Of a stretch of 5,342 nt of DNA, positions 1-5,227 are shown piece by piece (position 1 is the first letter of the stretch; each line of letters begins with the position of its first letter). Source of the stretch: Spirochaeta sp. UBA2779. Its GTDB lineage: Bacteria; Spirochaetota; Spirochaetia; DSM-2461. The stretch is from contig DEIH01000166.1 in the NCBI GenBank assembly GCA_002352375.1, positions 1,587-6,928 of the forward strand, read 5' to 3'. The position numbers and the translations under genes are program-made. The notes under the pieces are model-generated. The model was given only the letters and a program-made list of their open reading frames with translations, was not told the DNA's origin and did not search any database.

Positions 1-1407
1 AGTATCTACATGCAGCATAAGCCGGGGACGGATGTAGCCCTGGTAAACGCCATGATGAACGTGATTATTTCCGAAGGTTTAGAAGACAAAGAGTTCATCG
101 AGGCCCGTACGGAAGATTACGATCTTGTACGGAAAGCGGTGGAGAGATTCACCCCGGAGATGGCGGCTGGAATCTGCGGCGTATCGGCGGAAAGTATCCG
201 GGAGTCGGCTCGTATTTATGCCAAGGCGTCTGCCGCCTCAATCATTTATTCCATGGGTATCACCCAGCATGCTGCAGGAACCGATAACGTTCTGAGTCTG
301 GCGAATCTGGCTATGCTTACCGGAAATGTGGGTAAGGAAAACGCCGGTGTGAATCCCTTGAGGGGTCAGAATAACGTCCAGGGGGCCTGTGACATGGGAG
401 CCCTGCCGGATGTTTATCCCGGTTATCAGAAGGTGTATCTTCCGGAATCCCAGGCGAAATTTCAGAAAGCCTGGAATGCCGAACTTTCCATCAATCCGGG
501 ACTCACCGTCGTAGAAATTATGCATGCCGCCGAAGCGAAAGAGATTCGGGGCATTTACATCGTGGGAGAGAATCCCATGCTCAGCGATCCGGATCTGAAC
601 CACGTGCGTCAGGGTTTAACCGCTCTGGACTTCCTGGTGGTACAGGATATCTTCCTTACCGAGACGGCGGAGCTTGCGGATGTGGTATTACCGGCAACCA
701 GTTTCGCTGAAAAGGATGGAACCTTCACCAACACCGAGAGGCGGGTTCAGCGGGTGCGCAAGGCACTGGATCCCCCCGGGGAAGCCAGGGAAGACTGGCG
801 TGTTATCTGTGATGTTGCCAATAGAATGGGATACGAGATGGATTTTGAAGATGCCTCGGCCATTCAGGATGAAATTGCCTCTCTTACTCCTATCTATGGG
901 GGCATCACCTACGACCGGCTCACCGGAGTCGGGCTTCAATGGCCCTGTCATGATAAAAATCATCCGGGAACTAAATTTCTGCACTCTAAAAAGTTCTCCC
1001 GGGGAAAGGGCAAGTTCTATCAGGTGGATTACATCCCGCCCCAGGAACTCCCGGATGAGGAATACCCCTTCATCCTCACCACCGGACGTATGCTGGAACA
1101 CTGGCATACCGGAACCATGACCCGGCGGAGCAAGGTTCTGGATTATCTGGAACCTGAAGGCTTTATTGAATTAAACCCCGAGGATGCTGAAAAACTGGGA
1201 GTCAGTGAAGGCGGTGTTCTTAAAGTGAAGTCCCGGCGGGGAGAAATTGATGTTCCGGCCAGGATTACCGAGAAAGTGTTTCCCGGATGTGTGTTTCTTA
1301 CCTTCCATTTCAAGGAGAACCCGGCCAACGCTCTAACGATTGCAGCTTTGGATCCCATTGCGAAAATCCCGGAATTCAAGGCCTGTGCGGTAAGTATTCA
1401 TGCATAG
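1..1407 (+). CDS. fdhF: Formate dehydrogenase catalytic (alpha) subunit, molybdopterin-dependent, 5'-partial
   Basis: This is the C-terminal part (about 468 codons) of a Mo/W-bis-PGD formate dehydrogenase, which interconverts formate and CO2. The frame is open to base 1, so the ATG at 10 is internal and the gene starts upstream. The Fe-S cluster region and the Sec/Cys metal ligand lie outside the window. Counting from the Met at base 10, residues 80-140 carry the FDH hallmark YSMGITQHAAGTDN followed by NPLRGQNNVQGACDMG. Arg118 in the latter matches the conserved catalytic Arg (R333 of E. coli FdhF). From about residue 350 comes the molybdopterin-dinucleotide-binding domain, with TTGRMLEHWHTGTMTRR and a terminal beta-barrel region ending EFKACAVSIHA. 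The stop overlaps the next gene, a MobB-MobA fusion, which fits an enzyme-plus-maturation operon. The family is very secure. The electron partner (NAD(P), ferredoxin or hydrogenase) cannot be told from this piece, so the symbol is by family only. Confidence 0.95.
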   Translation, partial: SIYMQHKPGTDVALVNAMMNVIISEGLEDKEFIEARTEDYDLVRKAVERFTPEMAAGICGVSAESIRESARIYAKASAASIIYSMGITQHAAGTDNVLSLANLAMLTGNVGKENAGVNPLRGQNNVQGACDMGALPDVYPGYQKVYLPESQAKFQKAWNAELSINPGLTVVEIMHAAEAKEIRGIYIVGENPMLSDPDLNHVRQGLTALDFLVVQDIFLTETAELADVVLPATSFAEKDGTFTNTERRVQRVRKALDPPGEAREDWRVICDVANRMGYEMDFEDASAIQDEIASLTPIYGGITYDRLTGVGLQWPCHDKNHPGTKFLHSKKFSRGKGKFYQVDYIPPQELPDEEYPFILTTGRMLEHWHTGTMTRRSKVLDYLEPEGFIELNPEDAEKLGVSEGGVLKVKSRRGEIDVPARITEKVFPGCVFLTFHFKENPANALTIAALDPIAKIPEFKACAVSIHA

Positions 1408-2518
1408 AGTTCCCCGGTCGATTATGGTGGGATCCACCGGGAGAAATACGGGGAAAACTGAGTTTGCCTGTGCTTTAATCCGCTCACTCAAGGAGCGGTA
1501 TACCGTCCATGCGGTAAAAATTACCACCATATACGACGGCTGCACCACCTGTATTCGGGGAGATGAGGGCTGCGGTGTCTGTACATCCATGAAGGGTGAA
1601 CTTCGCTTGAATGAAGAGCTGCGTCCGGGCGGGAAGAAAGATACATCCCGGATGCTGGAAGCCGGTGCAGAACGGGTCTGGTGGCTTCGGGTGCGGGAAA
1701 GATCTCTTGCCGATGCCGCTAAGGAACTTACCGAGCTGGTTCCCGAAGACGGTATCCTGGTTTTTGAGTCCAACAGCATACGCCGGGTTTGTGAGCCGGA
1801 TCTTTTTTTCATGCTGGGAAGCCCCGAGAACGCCGAGGTGAAAGAATCAGCAAAGGCGGTTTTTGGTGAAGTTGACCGAATGGTGGCTTTTGATGGAAAA
1901 ACTTTTGATTTTAACATTGGGAGTATTTCGCTGAAAAACGGCCGATGTGTTTATCCCCATAATGCCGCTGCTGTTTTACTGGCCGGCGGACAGAGTTCCA
2001 GAATGGGTAGTGATAAACGTTATCTGGATATTGAGGGTGCTCCACTGGTTGAACATGTCTACAATCAGCTTGATGCCAGTTTTGCAGAGGTTCTGCTGAG
2101 TGTTGCCGGGACTCCTGTTCCCGGCCTGCCCGATACCAGACAGATTCCCGATAGATACCCTGATACTGGACCTCTGGGCGGCGTGGCATCAGCCCTGGAA
2201 AAATCTGAGTTTATGGTGAACTTTGTTACGGCCTGCGACATCCCTTATATCCCGATTTTTCTGGTGCAGAAAATGCTGCGTCTGTCAAAGCATTATCAGA
2301 TTGTGGTGCCGGTTAATCGCAGCGGCAAACTGGAAACCCTCTTTGCCGTCTATTCCAGGGCTGTACTTCCCCTGATGAAGGAACTTCTGGGAGGCGGTGA
2401 GCGGCGGATCAGAATGCTCTACGATAAGGTGGATACCTGTTATGTGGATATTCCCTTATGGATGAATCTGCGTAATCTCAACACCCGGGAAGATTATCAG
2501 GCTTATCTGGCAGGGTGA
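1400..2518 (+). CDS. MobB-MobA fusion: molybdopterin-guanine dinucleotide biosynthesis protein
   Basis: This 372-residue protein has two domains. The N-terminal half (about 1-170) is a MobB-like P-loop NTPase with GSTGRNTGKT at residues 11-20. Between the P-loop strand and the rest it has four cysteines, C48, C51, C58 and C61 (CX2CX6CX2C), which could bind a metal or Fe-S cluster. The C-terminal half (about 190-372) is a MobA-type nucleotidyltransferase. It carries LLAGGQSSRMGSDK (193-206), GPLGGVASAL and ACDIP, whose D280 is the likely Mg-binding Asp. MobA joins GMP from GTP to molybdopterin; MobB is an accessory GTPase. The gene overlaps the dehydrogenase by 8 bp (ATGCATAG), and no clear Shine-Dalgarno precedes it, so translational coupling is likely. 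Met9 (ATG at 1424) is an alternative start that keeps the P-loop. The inferred role is supplying bis-MGD cofactor to the adjacent dehydrogenase. The MobA half is very secure, and MobB is assigned from the P-loop and position. Confidence 0.9.
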   Translation: MHRVPRSIMVGSTGRNTGKTEFACALIRSLKERYTVHAVKITTIYDGCTTCIRGDEGCGVCTSMKGELRLNEELRPGGKKDTSRMLEAGAERVWWLRVRERSLADAAKELTELVPEDGILVFESNSIRRVCEPDLFFMLGSPENAEVKESAKAVFGEVDRMVAFDGKTFDFNIGSISLKNGRCVYPHNAAAVLLAGGQSSRMGSDKRYLDIEGAPLVEHVYNQLDASFAEVLLSVAGTPVPGLPDTRQIPDRYPDTGPLGGVASALEKSEFMVNFVTACDIPYIPIFLVQKMLRLSKHYQIVVPVNRSGKLETLFAVYSRAVLPLMKELLGGGERRIRMLYDKVDTCYVDIPLWMNLRNLNTREDYQAYLAG

Positions 2519-2574
2519 GTTTACTTATATTTCATTTATAAAAAGCGATTGAATAATTACTAAAATAACAGAAA

Positions 2575-2651
2575 TTTACGAATTAACCGATTGCCGCAGT
2601 CGGTCTGATGTCTCTCTCAGTCCCCCGGGCTACATAGTGTTGATTCGTAAA
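2575..2651. repeat. 77-nt imperfect palindrome, structured element (attC-like?)
   Basis: The outer arms 2575-2587 (TTTACGAATTAAC) and 2639-2651 (GTTGATTCGTAAA) are complementary over 13 bp with one G-T pair. Inside, GCC 2593-2595 can pair with GGC 2628-2630, GG 2602-2603 with CC 2622-2623, and CTGA 2605-2608 with TCAG 2617-2620 around an 8-nt loop. This gives one long interrupted stem. A competing local hairpin is 2586-2604 (8 bp including one G-U, loop CCG). There is no U-tract after it, so it is not a standard terminator, although it lies just after the mobAB stop. The inner ends AATTAAC and GTTGATT each match 6 of 7 positions of the integron attC boxes RYYYAAC and GTTRRRY. The palindrome is seen directly; its function is unknown. 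Confidence 0.6.
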
Positions 2652-2654
2652 CAT

Positions 2655-2683
2655 TTGAAAAATAATGAGATGTGTGATATTAA
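2655..2683 (+). promoter_or_regulatory. Predicted sigma70-type promoter for the lipoprotein gene
   Basis: TTGAAA at 2655-2660 is followed by a 17-bp spacer and TATTAA at 2678-2683. The latter is preceded by TG at 2675-2676, forming an extended -10. Transcription would start near 2690 and give a leader of about 19 nt holding the Shine-Dalgarno GGAGG (2698-2702), 6 nt before the ATG at 2709. This is a visual match only; the AT-rich region makes chance matches possible. Confidence 0.4.
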
Positions 2684-2708
2684 TTAACGTCTATTATGGA
2701 GGTCTATT

Positions 2709-3134
2709 ATGAAGACTCTCGGTATAATCGGATTAATTTTCTTAACTCTGTTTTCTCTTTCATGTGTTAATCCGTCAGACTTCGATGTAGAAAGCTATGC
2801 GGGGAAGTGGTCCGGAGAATATACCAATGCACCTCCAGAACCCGTTTCGAAGGAAATGGAATTAAACATTGATGTAAATGGGACGGTGATATCCGGTGGT
2901 GGTTACTTTGATAATGTCGCACAAGTTTATTCAATAAACGGAACAATTTCTACTTCGGATTTTTCGGCAGTATGTACCTATTCTTATGTAACTCATGTAG
3001 AGGTAATTGTAATTACAATTGAAGGTACCTTTACAAGCAGCACATCGGCATCTGGCACATATTCAACTTCGATTGATGGCACTTTCGTTGAAAGTGGAAC
3101 ATTTTCAATCACTAAATCGGATTCCGGGACATAG
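2709..3134 (+). CDS. Small predicted lipoprotein, beta-rich, unknown function
   Basis: This 141-residue protein starts at an ATG with a strong GGAGG 6 nt upstream. The N-terminus MKTLGIIGLIFLTLFSLSC has a short positive start, a hydrophobic core and a cysteine at position 19, so it reads as a lipoprotein signal peptide. The -3 residue is Ser rather than Leu; such loose lipoboxes are tolerated in spirochaetes. The mature part would be about 123 residues. It begins with an acidic stretch and AGKWSGEY, then alternates polar and hydrophobic residues with many Ser, Thr and Gly (for example GTFTSSTSASGTYS). This suggests a small all-beta domain anchored to a membrane and facing the periplasm or the cell surface. 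Two further cysteines are not obviously paired. I do not recognise the family. It has its own likely promoter and lies downstream of, not within, the fdh-mobAB operon. Directly after its stop the same frame continues into a chemoreceptor-like tail. Confidence 0.75.
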   Translation: MKTLGIIGLIFLTLFSLSCVNPSDFDVESYAGKWSGEYTNAPPEPVSKEMELNIDVNGTVISGGGYFDNVAQVYSINGTISTSDFSAVCTYSYVTHVEVIVITIEGTFTSSTSASGTYSTSIDGTFVESGTFSITKSDSGT

Positions 3135-3299
3135 CCTTTTCTACTGATAATGTATGCTGCAATAGAAGCAATCATTACCGGTAATATCAGTGAGATTACA
3201 TCGGCTATGGGGGATGTGAATAATTTAATCGGCAAACTTGTCGAGGCCACCGATTTACTGGAATGTGAATTAGGGCAGTTCAAGACAGTTGAAGAGTAG
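3135..3299 (+). pseudogene. Remnant of the 3' end of a methyl-accepting chemotaxis protein
   Basis: The stretch is open from just after the lipoprotein stop, in the same frame, to the TAG at 3297-3299. From the ATG at 3150 it gives 49 residues. The segment includes ISEITSAMGDVNNLIGKL and ends in LECELGQFKTVEE. The heptad-like hydrophobic spacing, the 'EI..AM..VN..I..L' pattern and the closing 'L..FK' are typical of the far C-terminus of chemoreceptors, downstream of the CheA/CheW-contacting hairpin. No ribosome binding site precedes the ATG, and no sensor, HAMP or signalling hairpin is present, so it would be a non-functional relic left after loss of the upstream gene. Alternatives are a tiny coiled-coil gene or a readthrough extension of the lipoprotein. 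The assignment rests on pattern memory, not an alignment. Confidence 0.5.
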
Positions 3300-3315
3300 T
3301 TTACGATAAAGGTTA

Positions 3316-3720
3316 TCAACCAGTGATAATCTTCAGACCATTTTCTACATATTGTTCAATTTTTTTATCAATTGTCAGCAATGTGATGTTTTTTGTTATT
3401 GCCTGCCAAACCAGCATTCTATCAAATGGATCTTTATGATTTTCTTTTCGGGGTAATTTGTAGTATGATAAGAATTCATCATTATTAACCGGCAAGAGAA
3501 TAAATCCTGATTCACATATTTTGTCTTTTATCTCATCCGGATTAGTTCCTTCCAGGACTAATTTTCCAAGCGAATATTTTATTGAGATTTCCCAGAGGCT
3601 TATCCCTGAAACCAGCTTTATTTTATTTATATCTTCAAAGATTTCTTTTATTTCTTTCTTGATTTTTCCCGGTTCAAATAGTGTCCACAATATGTAATGT
3701 GTATCCACCAAATACTTCAT
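3316..3720 (-). CDS. vapC: PIN-domain ribonuclease toxin (VapC-like)
   Basis: This 134-residue PIN-domain protein has the usual toxin length. The acidic active-site residues of the family are visible: Asp6 in MKYLVDTH, Glu44 in ISLWEISIKYS, Asp97 and Asp100 in HKDPFDRML, and Asp118 in LLTIDKK. Together they would bind Mg2+ for RNA cleavage. The LVDTHYILWTL start and HxDPFDR motif place it in the PilT/PIN group commonly paired with Phd/YefM antitoxins (COG3744-like). Its ATG overlaps the antitoxin stop by 4 bp (ATGA), so the two are translationally coupled; only a distant GAGGA precedes the start. All catalytic positions are intact, so the toxin is probably active. The RNA target cannot be predicted. 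The pair is noticeably more AT-rich than the fdh-mobAB genes, which suggests horizontal gain. Confidence 0.9.
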   Translation of the reverse strand: MKYLVDTHYILWTLFEPGKIKKEIKEIFEDINKIKLVSGISLWEISIKYSLGKLVLEGTNPDEIKDKICESGFILLPVNNDEFLSYYKLPRKENHKDPFDRMLVWQAITKNITLLTIDKKIEQYVENGLKIITG

Positions 3721-3953
3721 AAACTTAGTAACTCATCCTCGGTTATCGCAAAATCTTCATTTATCTTCATTTTTTTCTCAGACAATAATCCTAATTGTAT
3801 TTTATGATTCTTCTGGTATGACTTATATGGGATTAAAACAGCGATATTTTCTTTCTTTTTTCCATATGTTACCACTATCTCCTCTCCCGATTTAACATCT
3901 TCAAGAGCTTCCGAAAAATGTGTCTTCAACTCGCCTACAGCCAATGTTTTCAT
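3717..3953 (-). CDS. Antitoxin of the Phd/YefM family (partner of the PIN toxin)
   Basis: This 78-residue protein begins MKTLAVGELKTHFSEAL, the typical Phd/YefM N-terminus that forms the dimeric DNA-binding fold. It continues with VKSGEEIVVTYGKKKENIAVLIPY, the conserved 'G..I.VT..GK....LIP' core. The charged C-terminal tail (about 45-78) should wrap the toxin and block its active site. It precedes the toxin with a 4-bp overlap, the standard antitoxin-first order. A perfect 23-bp palindrome 25 bp upstream of its start is the likely autoregulatory operator. The start is fixed by the family N-terminus, and the next in-frame Met is far downstream. The predicted -10 lies only 6 bp before the ATG, so the mRNA may be leaderless. 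Confidence 0.88.
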   Translation of the reverse strand: MKTLAVGELKTHFSEALEDVKSGEEIVVTYGKKKENIAVLIPYKSYQKNHKIQLGLLSEKKMKINEDFAITEDELLSL

Positions 3954-3959
3954 CCGTTT

Positions 3960-3988
3960 ATGATAGTGTCCTAATATTATCTTGTCAA
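3960..3988 (-). promoter_or_regulatory. Predicted promoter of the toxin-antitoxin operon
   Basis: On the minus strand a perfect TTGACA -35 (3988-3983) is followed by a 17-bp spacer and a TATCAT -10 (3965-3960), one mismatch from consensus. The -35 lies inside the 23-bp palindrome, so a bound antitoxin would block RNA polymerase. The start of transcription would fall at or next to the antitoxin ATG (3953-3951). Confidence 0.65.
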
Positions 3989-4000
3989 GTTGACAAGATA
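3978..4000. promoter_or_regulatory. Perfect 23-bp palindromic operator upstream of the antitoxin
   Basis: Two 11-bp arms, TATCTTGTCAA and TTGACAAGATA, surround a single central G at 3989, with every pair matching. Its position over the -35 box of a Phd-type antitoxin operon is what is expected for the site bound by the antitoxin or toxin-antitoxin complex in conditional autoregulation. The palindrome is directly visible; the binding partner is inferred. Confidence 0.7.
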
Positions 4001-4037
4001 GAGGAAGGGATGTTTTTCAATGCGAAATATCCATCAT

Positions 4038-4066
4038 AAAAACTGATTTTCAAAGACTTCTTTCAG
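4038..4066 (-). terminator. Weak possible terminator after the outer-membrane protein remnant
   Basis: On the minus strand CTGA (4066-4063) can pair with TCAG (4046-4043), and within it AAAG with CTTT around a 4-nt loop. A run of five T (4042-4038) follows. The stem is AT-rich and bulged, so this is a tentative call. It sits exactly at the original 3' end of the barrel gene (TGA at 4065-4063). Confidence 0.25.
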
Positions 4067-4656
4067 AAAAAATACCTCAGATTAACCTATATACTCTGCT
4101 TCACCGGGGAGAGCCAGGCTTCGTTCTTCTGTGAATCATCATAGCTGTACATACCGCTGTACCAGATTTCTGATGTGAGAGTTCCTTCATAGTTGAGGTT
4201 GAACACCGCATTGGGGATTAAGATGATTGAGGCTGAGTCTGGAGACCAGATGAGGTTCAGGTTGAAGTTAGACTCGATGGCATACCAGGGAATCATCAGG
4301 TTCATCAGCACATAGTGCCGGGCAAAATAGGTGGGTGTGTAGAGGGCCAGGTACTCTCCGGCTATCCCACCGTTAATGCTCAGGTCTAACAGAGAATTGC
4401 TGTAATCCGCCCTCTCCTGATCATCCCAGCCTTCCCCGTTGTAGAAGTATTCGCTTGCCAGAACCAGCCCTGAGGGGAAGTAATATTCCAATCCGGTAAG
4501 GGCTGAGTAAACAGGCCCCTCTTTGATGATGGACGGGCTGCCGCTGGAATCAAGGATGTTCTGCCAGGAGCGGAATTGACTCTGAGCAAGTGAAGCCTTT
4601 CGAGAAAGCCACACCTTTATGTCTTTTGACCCAATTTGCGGATTCAGGTCTCTCGA
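4063..4656 (-). pseudogene. Outer-membrane beta-barrel protein remnant: 5'-truncated, amber codon in last strand
   Basis: The minus-strand frame is open from 4656 (just after a TAA at 4659-4657) down to a TAG at 4089-4087. It has alternating aromatic/hydrophobic strands such as LTGLEYYFPSGLVLASEYF, YLALYTPTYFARHYVLMNL and FNLNLIWSPDSASIILI, typical of an outer-membrane beta-barrel C-terminal half. Reading past the TAG in the same frame gives VNLRYFF and then TGA at 4065-4063. That is a textbook last-strand signal ending in Phe, needed for BAM recognition. The original protein therefore ended there, and the TAG (from Trp, Gln, Tyr or similar) is a nonsense mutation that removes the insertion signal. 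No signal peptide or N-terminal strands remain. GTG at 4614 could serve as a start but has no convincing ribosome site. The family is a porin-like barrel that I cannot name. Confidence 0.65.
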
Positions 4657-4846
4657 TTAATTGAAGAAACTGTGCAAACGTTATATCTGGATGATTCATT
4701 ACCGATCTATTTTGTTAAAAAGGTTTTATACGATTTAAGTATACACAGGAGATCAGCTCTTATAAAACCCCTGATTGTATTTTGGACAGCTATGAAATCA
4801 AATAATAAAATAAAGGAGGGGAAAACAACTAAACCCTTCTCTACAC
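4657..4846. other. Junction region between the barrel remnant and the IS; no convincing gene
   Basis: This AT-rich stretch separates the truncated barrel gene from the insertion sequence. One plus-strand frame stays open from 4630 to 4890, but it lacks a good start (only TTG at 4636). It also overlaps the barrel remnant antisense and runs through the presumed IS end, so I do not accept it as a gene. A GGAGG-like sequence (4815-4820) has no start codon at a useful distance. TTTGGACAG at 4781-4789 recurs at 4859-4867 near the IS end and could mark an older IS end. Nothing else is recognisable. Confidence 0.4.
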
Positions 4847-4927
4847 TGAGCCCAAGGATTTGGACAGAAAACATTGCAGGTTTTAGTTAAGTCCTACCTT
4901 CCAGAAAAGAAAGGATATAGTATCAAG

Positions 4928-5227
4928 ATGAGGAAAACCTACGATACGGCATTCAAGGTAAAAGTAGCCATTGAAGCAATCAAAGGGCACATGACTCTGG
5001 GAGAATTGGCACAGAAATATCAGATTCATCCGGTTCAAGTATCCCAGTGGAAAAAACAGCTGCTTGAAGGTGCTGATGGGGTGTTTGAACGTCCGAACAA
5101 GAAGCGAGCTCTGGAGCGAAAATCAGAAGAGGAACATGATCGACTATTAAAAACAGTGGGGCAATTGAAAGTAGAGAACGACTTTCTTAAAAAAAAACAC
5201 CGCGAATATTACGGGAGCGAGTCGTGA
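4928..5227 (+). CDS. IS3-family transposase OrfA (helix-turn-helix subunit)
   Basis: I chose the ATG at 4928 because the family N-terminus reads MRKTYDTAFKVKVAIEA; a longer TTG-started version from 4874 would begin inside the IS end. AAGGA at 4911-4915 is a weak ribosome site 12 nt upstream. The protein has 99 residues. Residues 1-50 are an HTH_Tnp_1-type DNA-binding domain (LGELAQKYQIHPVQVSQWKKQLLEG), which recognises the terminal repeats. Residues about 60-92 are a charged coiled coil (RLLKTVGQLKVENDFLKKK), as in the leucine-zipper dimerisation region of IS3-family OrfA. The gene ends with TGA overlapping the orfB ATG. A run of nine A near its 3' end allows -1 frameshifting to make the active OrfAB transposase. 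The protein alone usually acts as a regulator of transposition. Confidence 0.9.
   Translation: MRKTYDTAFKVKVAIEAIKGHMTLGELAQKYQIHPVQVSQWKKQLLEGADGVFERPNKKRALERKSEEEHDRLLKTVGQLKVENDFLKKKHREYYGSES
5191..5197 (+). promoter_or_regulatory. Programmed -1 frameshift (slippery) site of the IS
   Basis: The run 5189-5197 is nine A. In the orfA frame it reads AAA AAA AAA, which gives an A_AAA_AAA heptamer at 5191-5197. The -1 frame is open from here through TPRILRERVV directly into the orfB coding sequence, without a stop before its ATG at 5227. IS3-family elements use this arrangement to produce the OrfAB fusion transposase. A downstream stimulatory hairpin is not obvious. Confidence 0.7.

Noticed and set aside
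238..603. 121-codon minus-strand open frame inside the formate dehydrogenase gene
   Set aside because: Antisense shadow of strongly conserved FDH sequence, with no family features.
1333..1917. 194-codon minus-strand open frame opposite the fdh/mobAB junction
   Set aside because: Ser/Arg/Pro-rich shadow translation of two well-supported plus-strand genes.
2586..2604. Hairpin after mobAB read as a rho-independent terminator
   Set aside because: The stem is good (8 bp, loop CCG) but is followed by CTGATGTC rather than a T-run, so it is kept only as part of the larger palindrome.
2575..2651. Degenerate tRNA gene
   Set aside because: No acceptor/T-loop signature (no GTTCRANNC) and arm lengths do not fit a cloverleaf.
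2993..3319. 108-codon minus-strand open frame across the lipoprotein end and MCP relic
   Set aside because: Mirrors the low-complexity Ser/Thr-rich lipoprotein coding sequence; no ribosome site or motif, and overlaps the end of the toxin gene.
3311..3331. Small hairpin TTATCA/TGATAA at the convergent end of the MCP relic and toxin
   Set aside because: Six-bp AT-rich stem with no T-run on either side; too weak to call a terminator.
4815..4845. Possible hairpin GAGGGG ... CCCTTCTC upstream of the IS
   Set aside because: Arms do not pair well and no T-run follows.
4636..4890. 84-codon plus-strand open frame at the barrel/IS junction
   Set aside because: TTG start without a ribosome site, antisense overlap with the barrel remnant, runs through the presumed IS end, and no recognisable motif.
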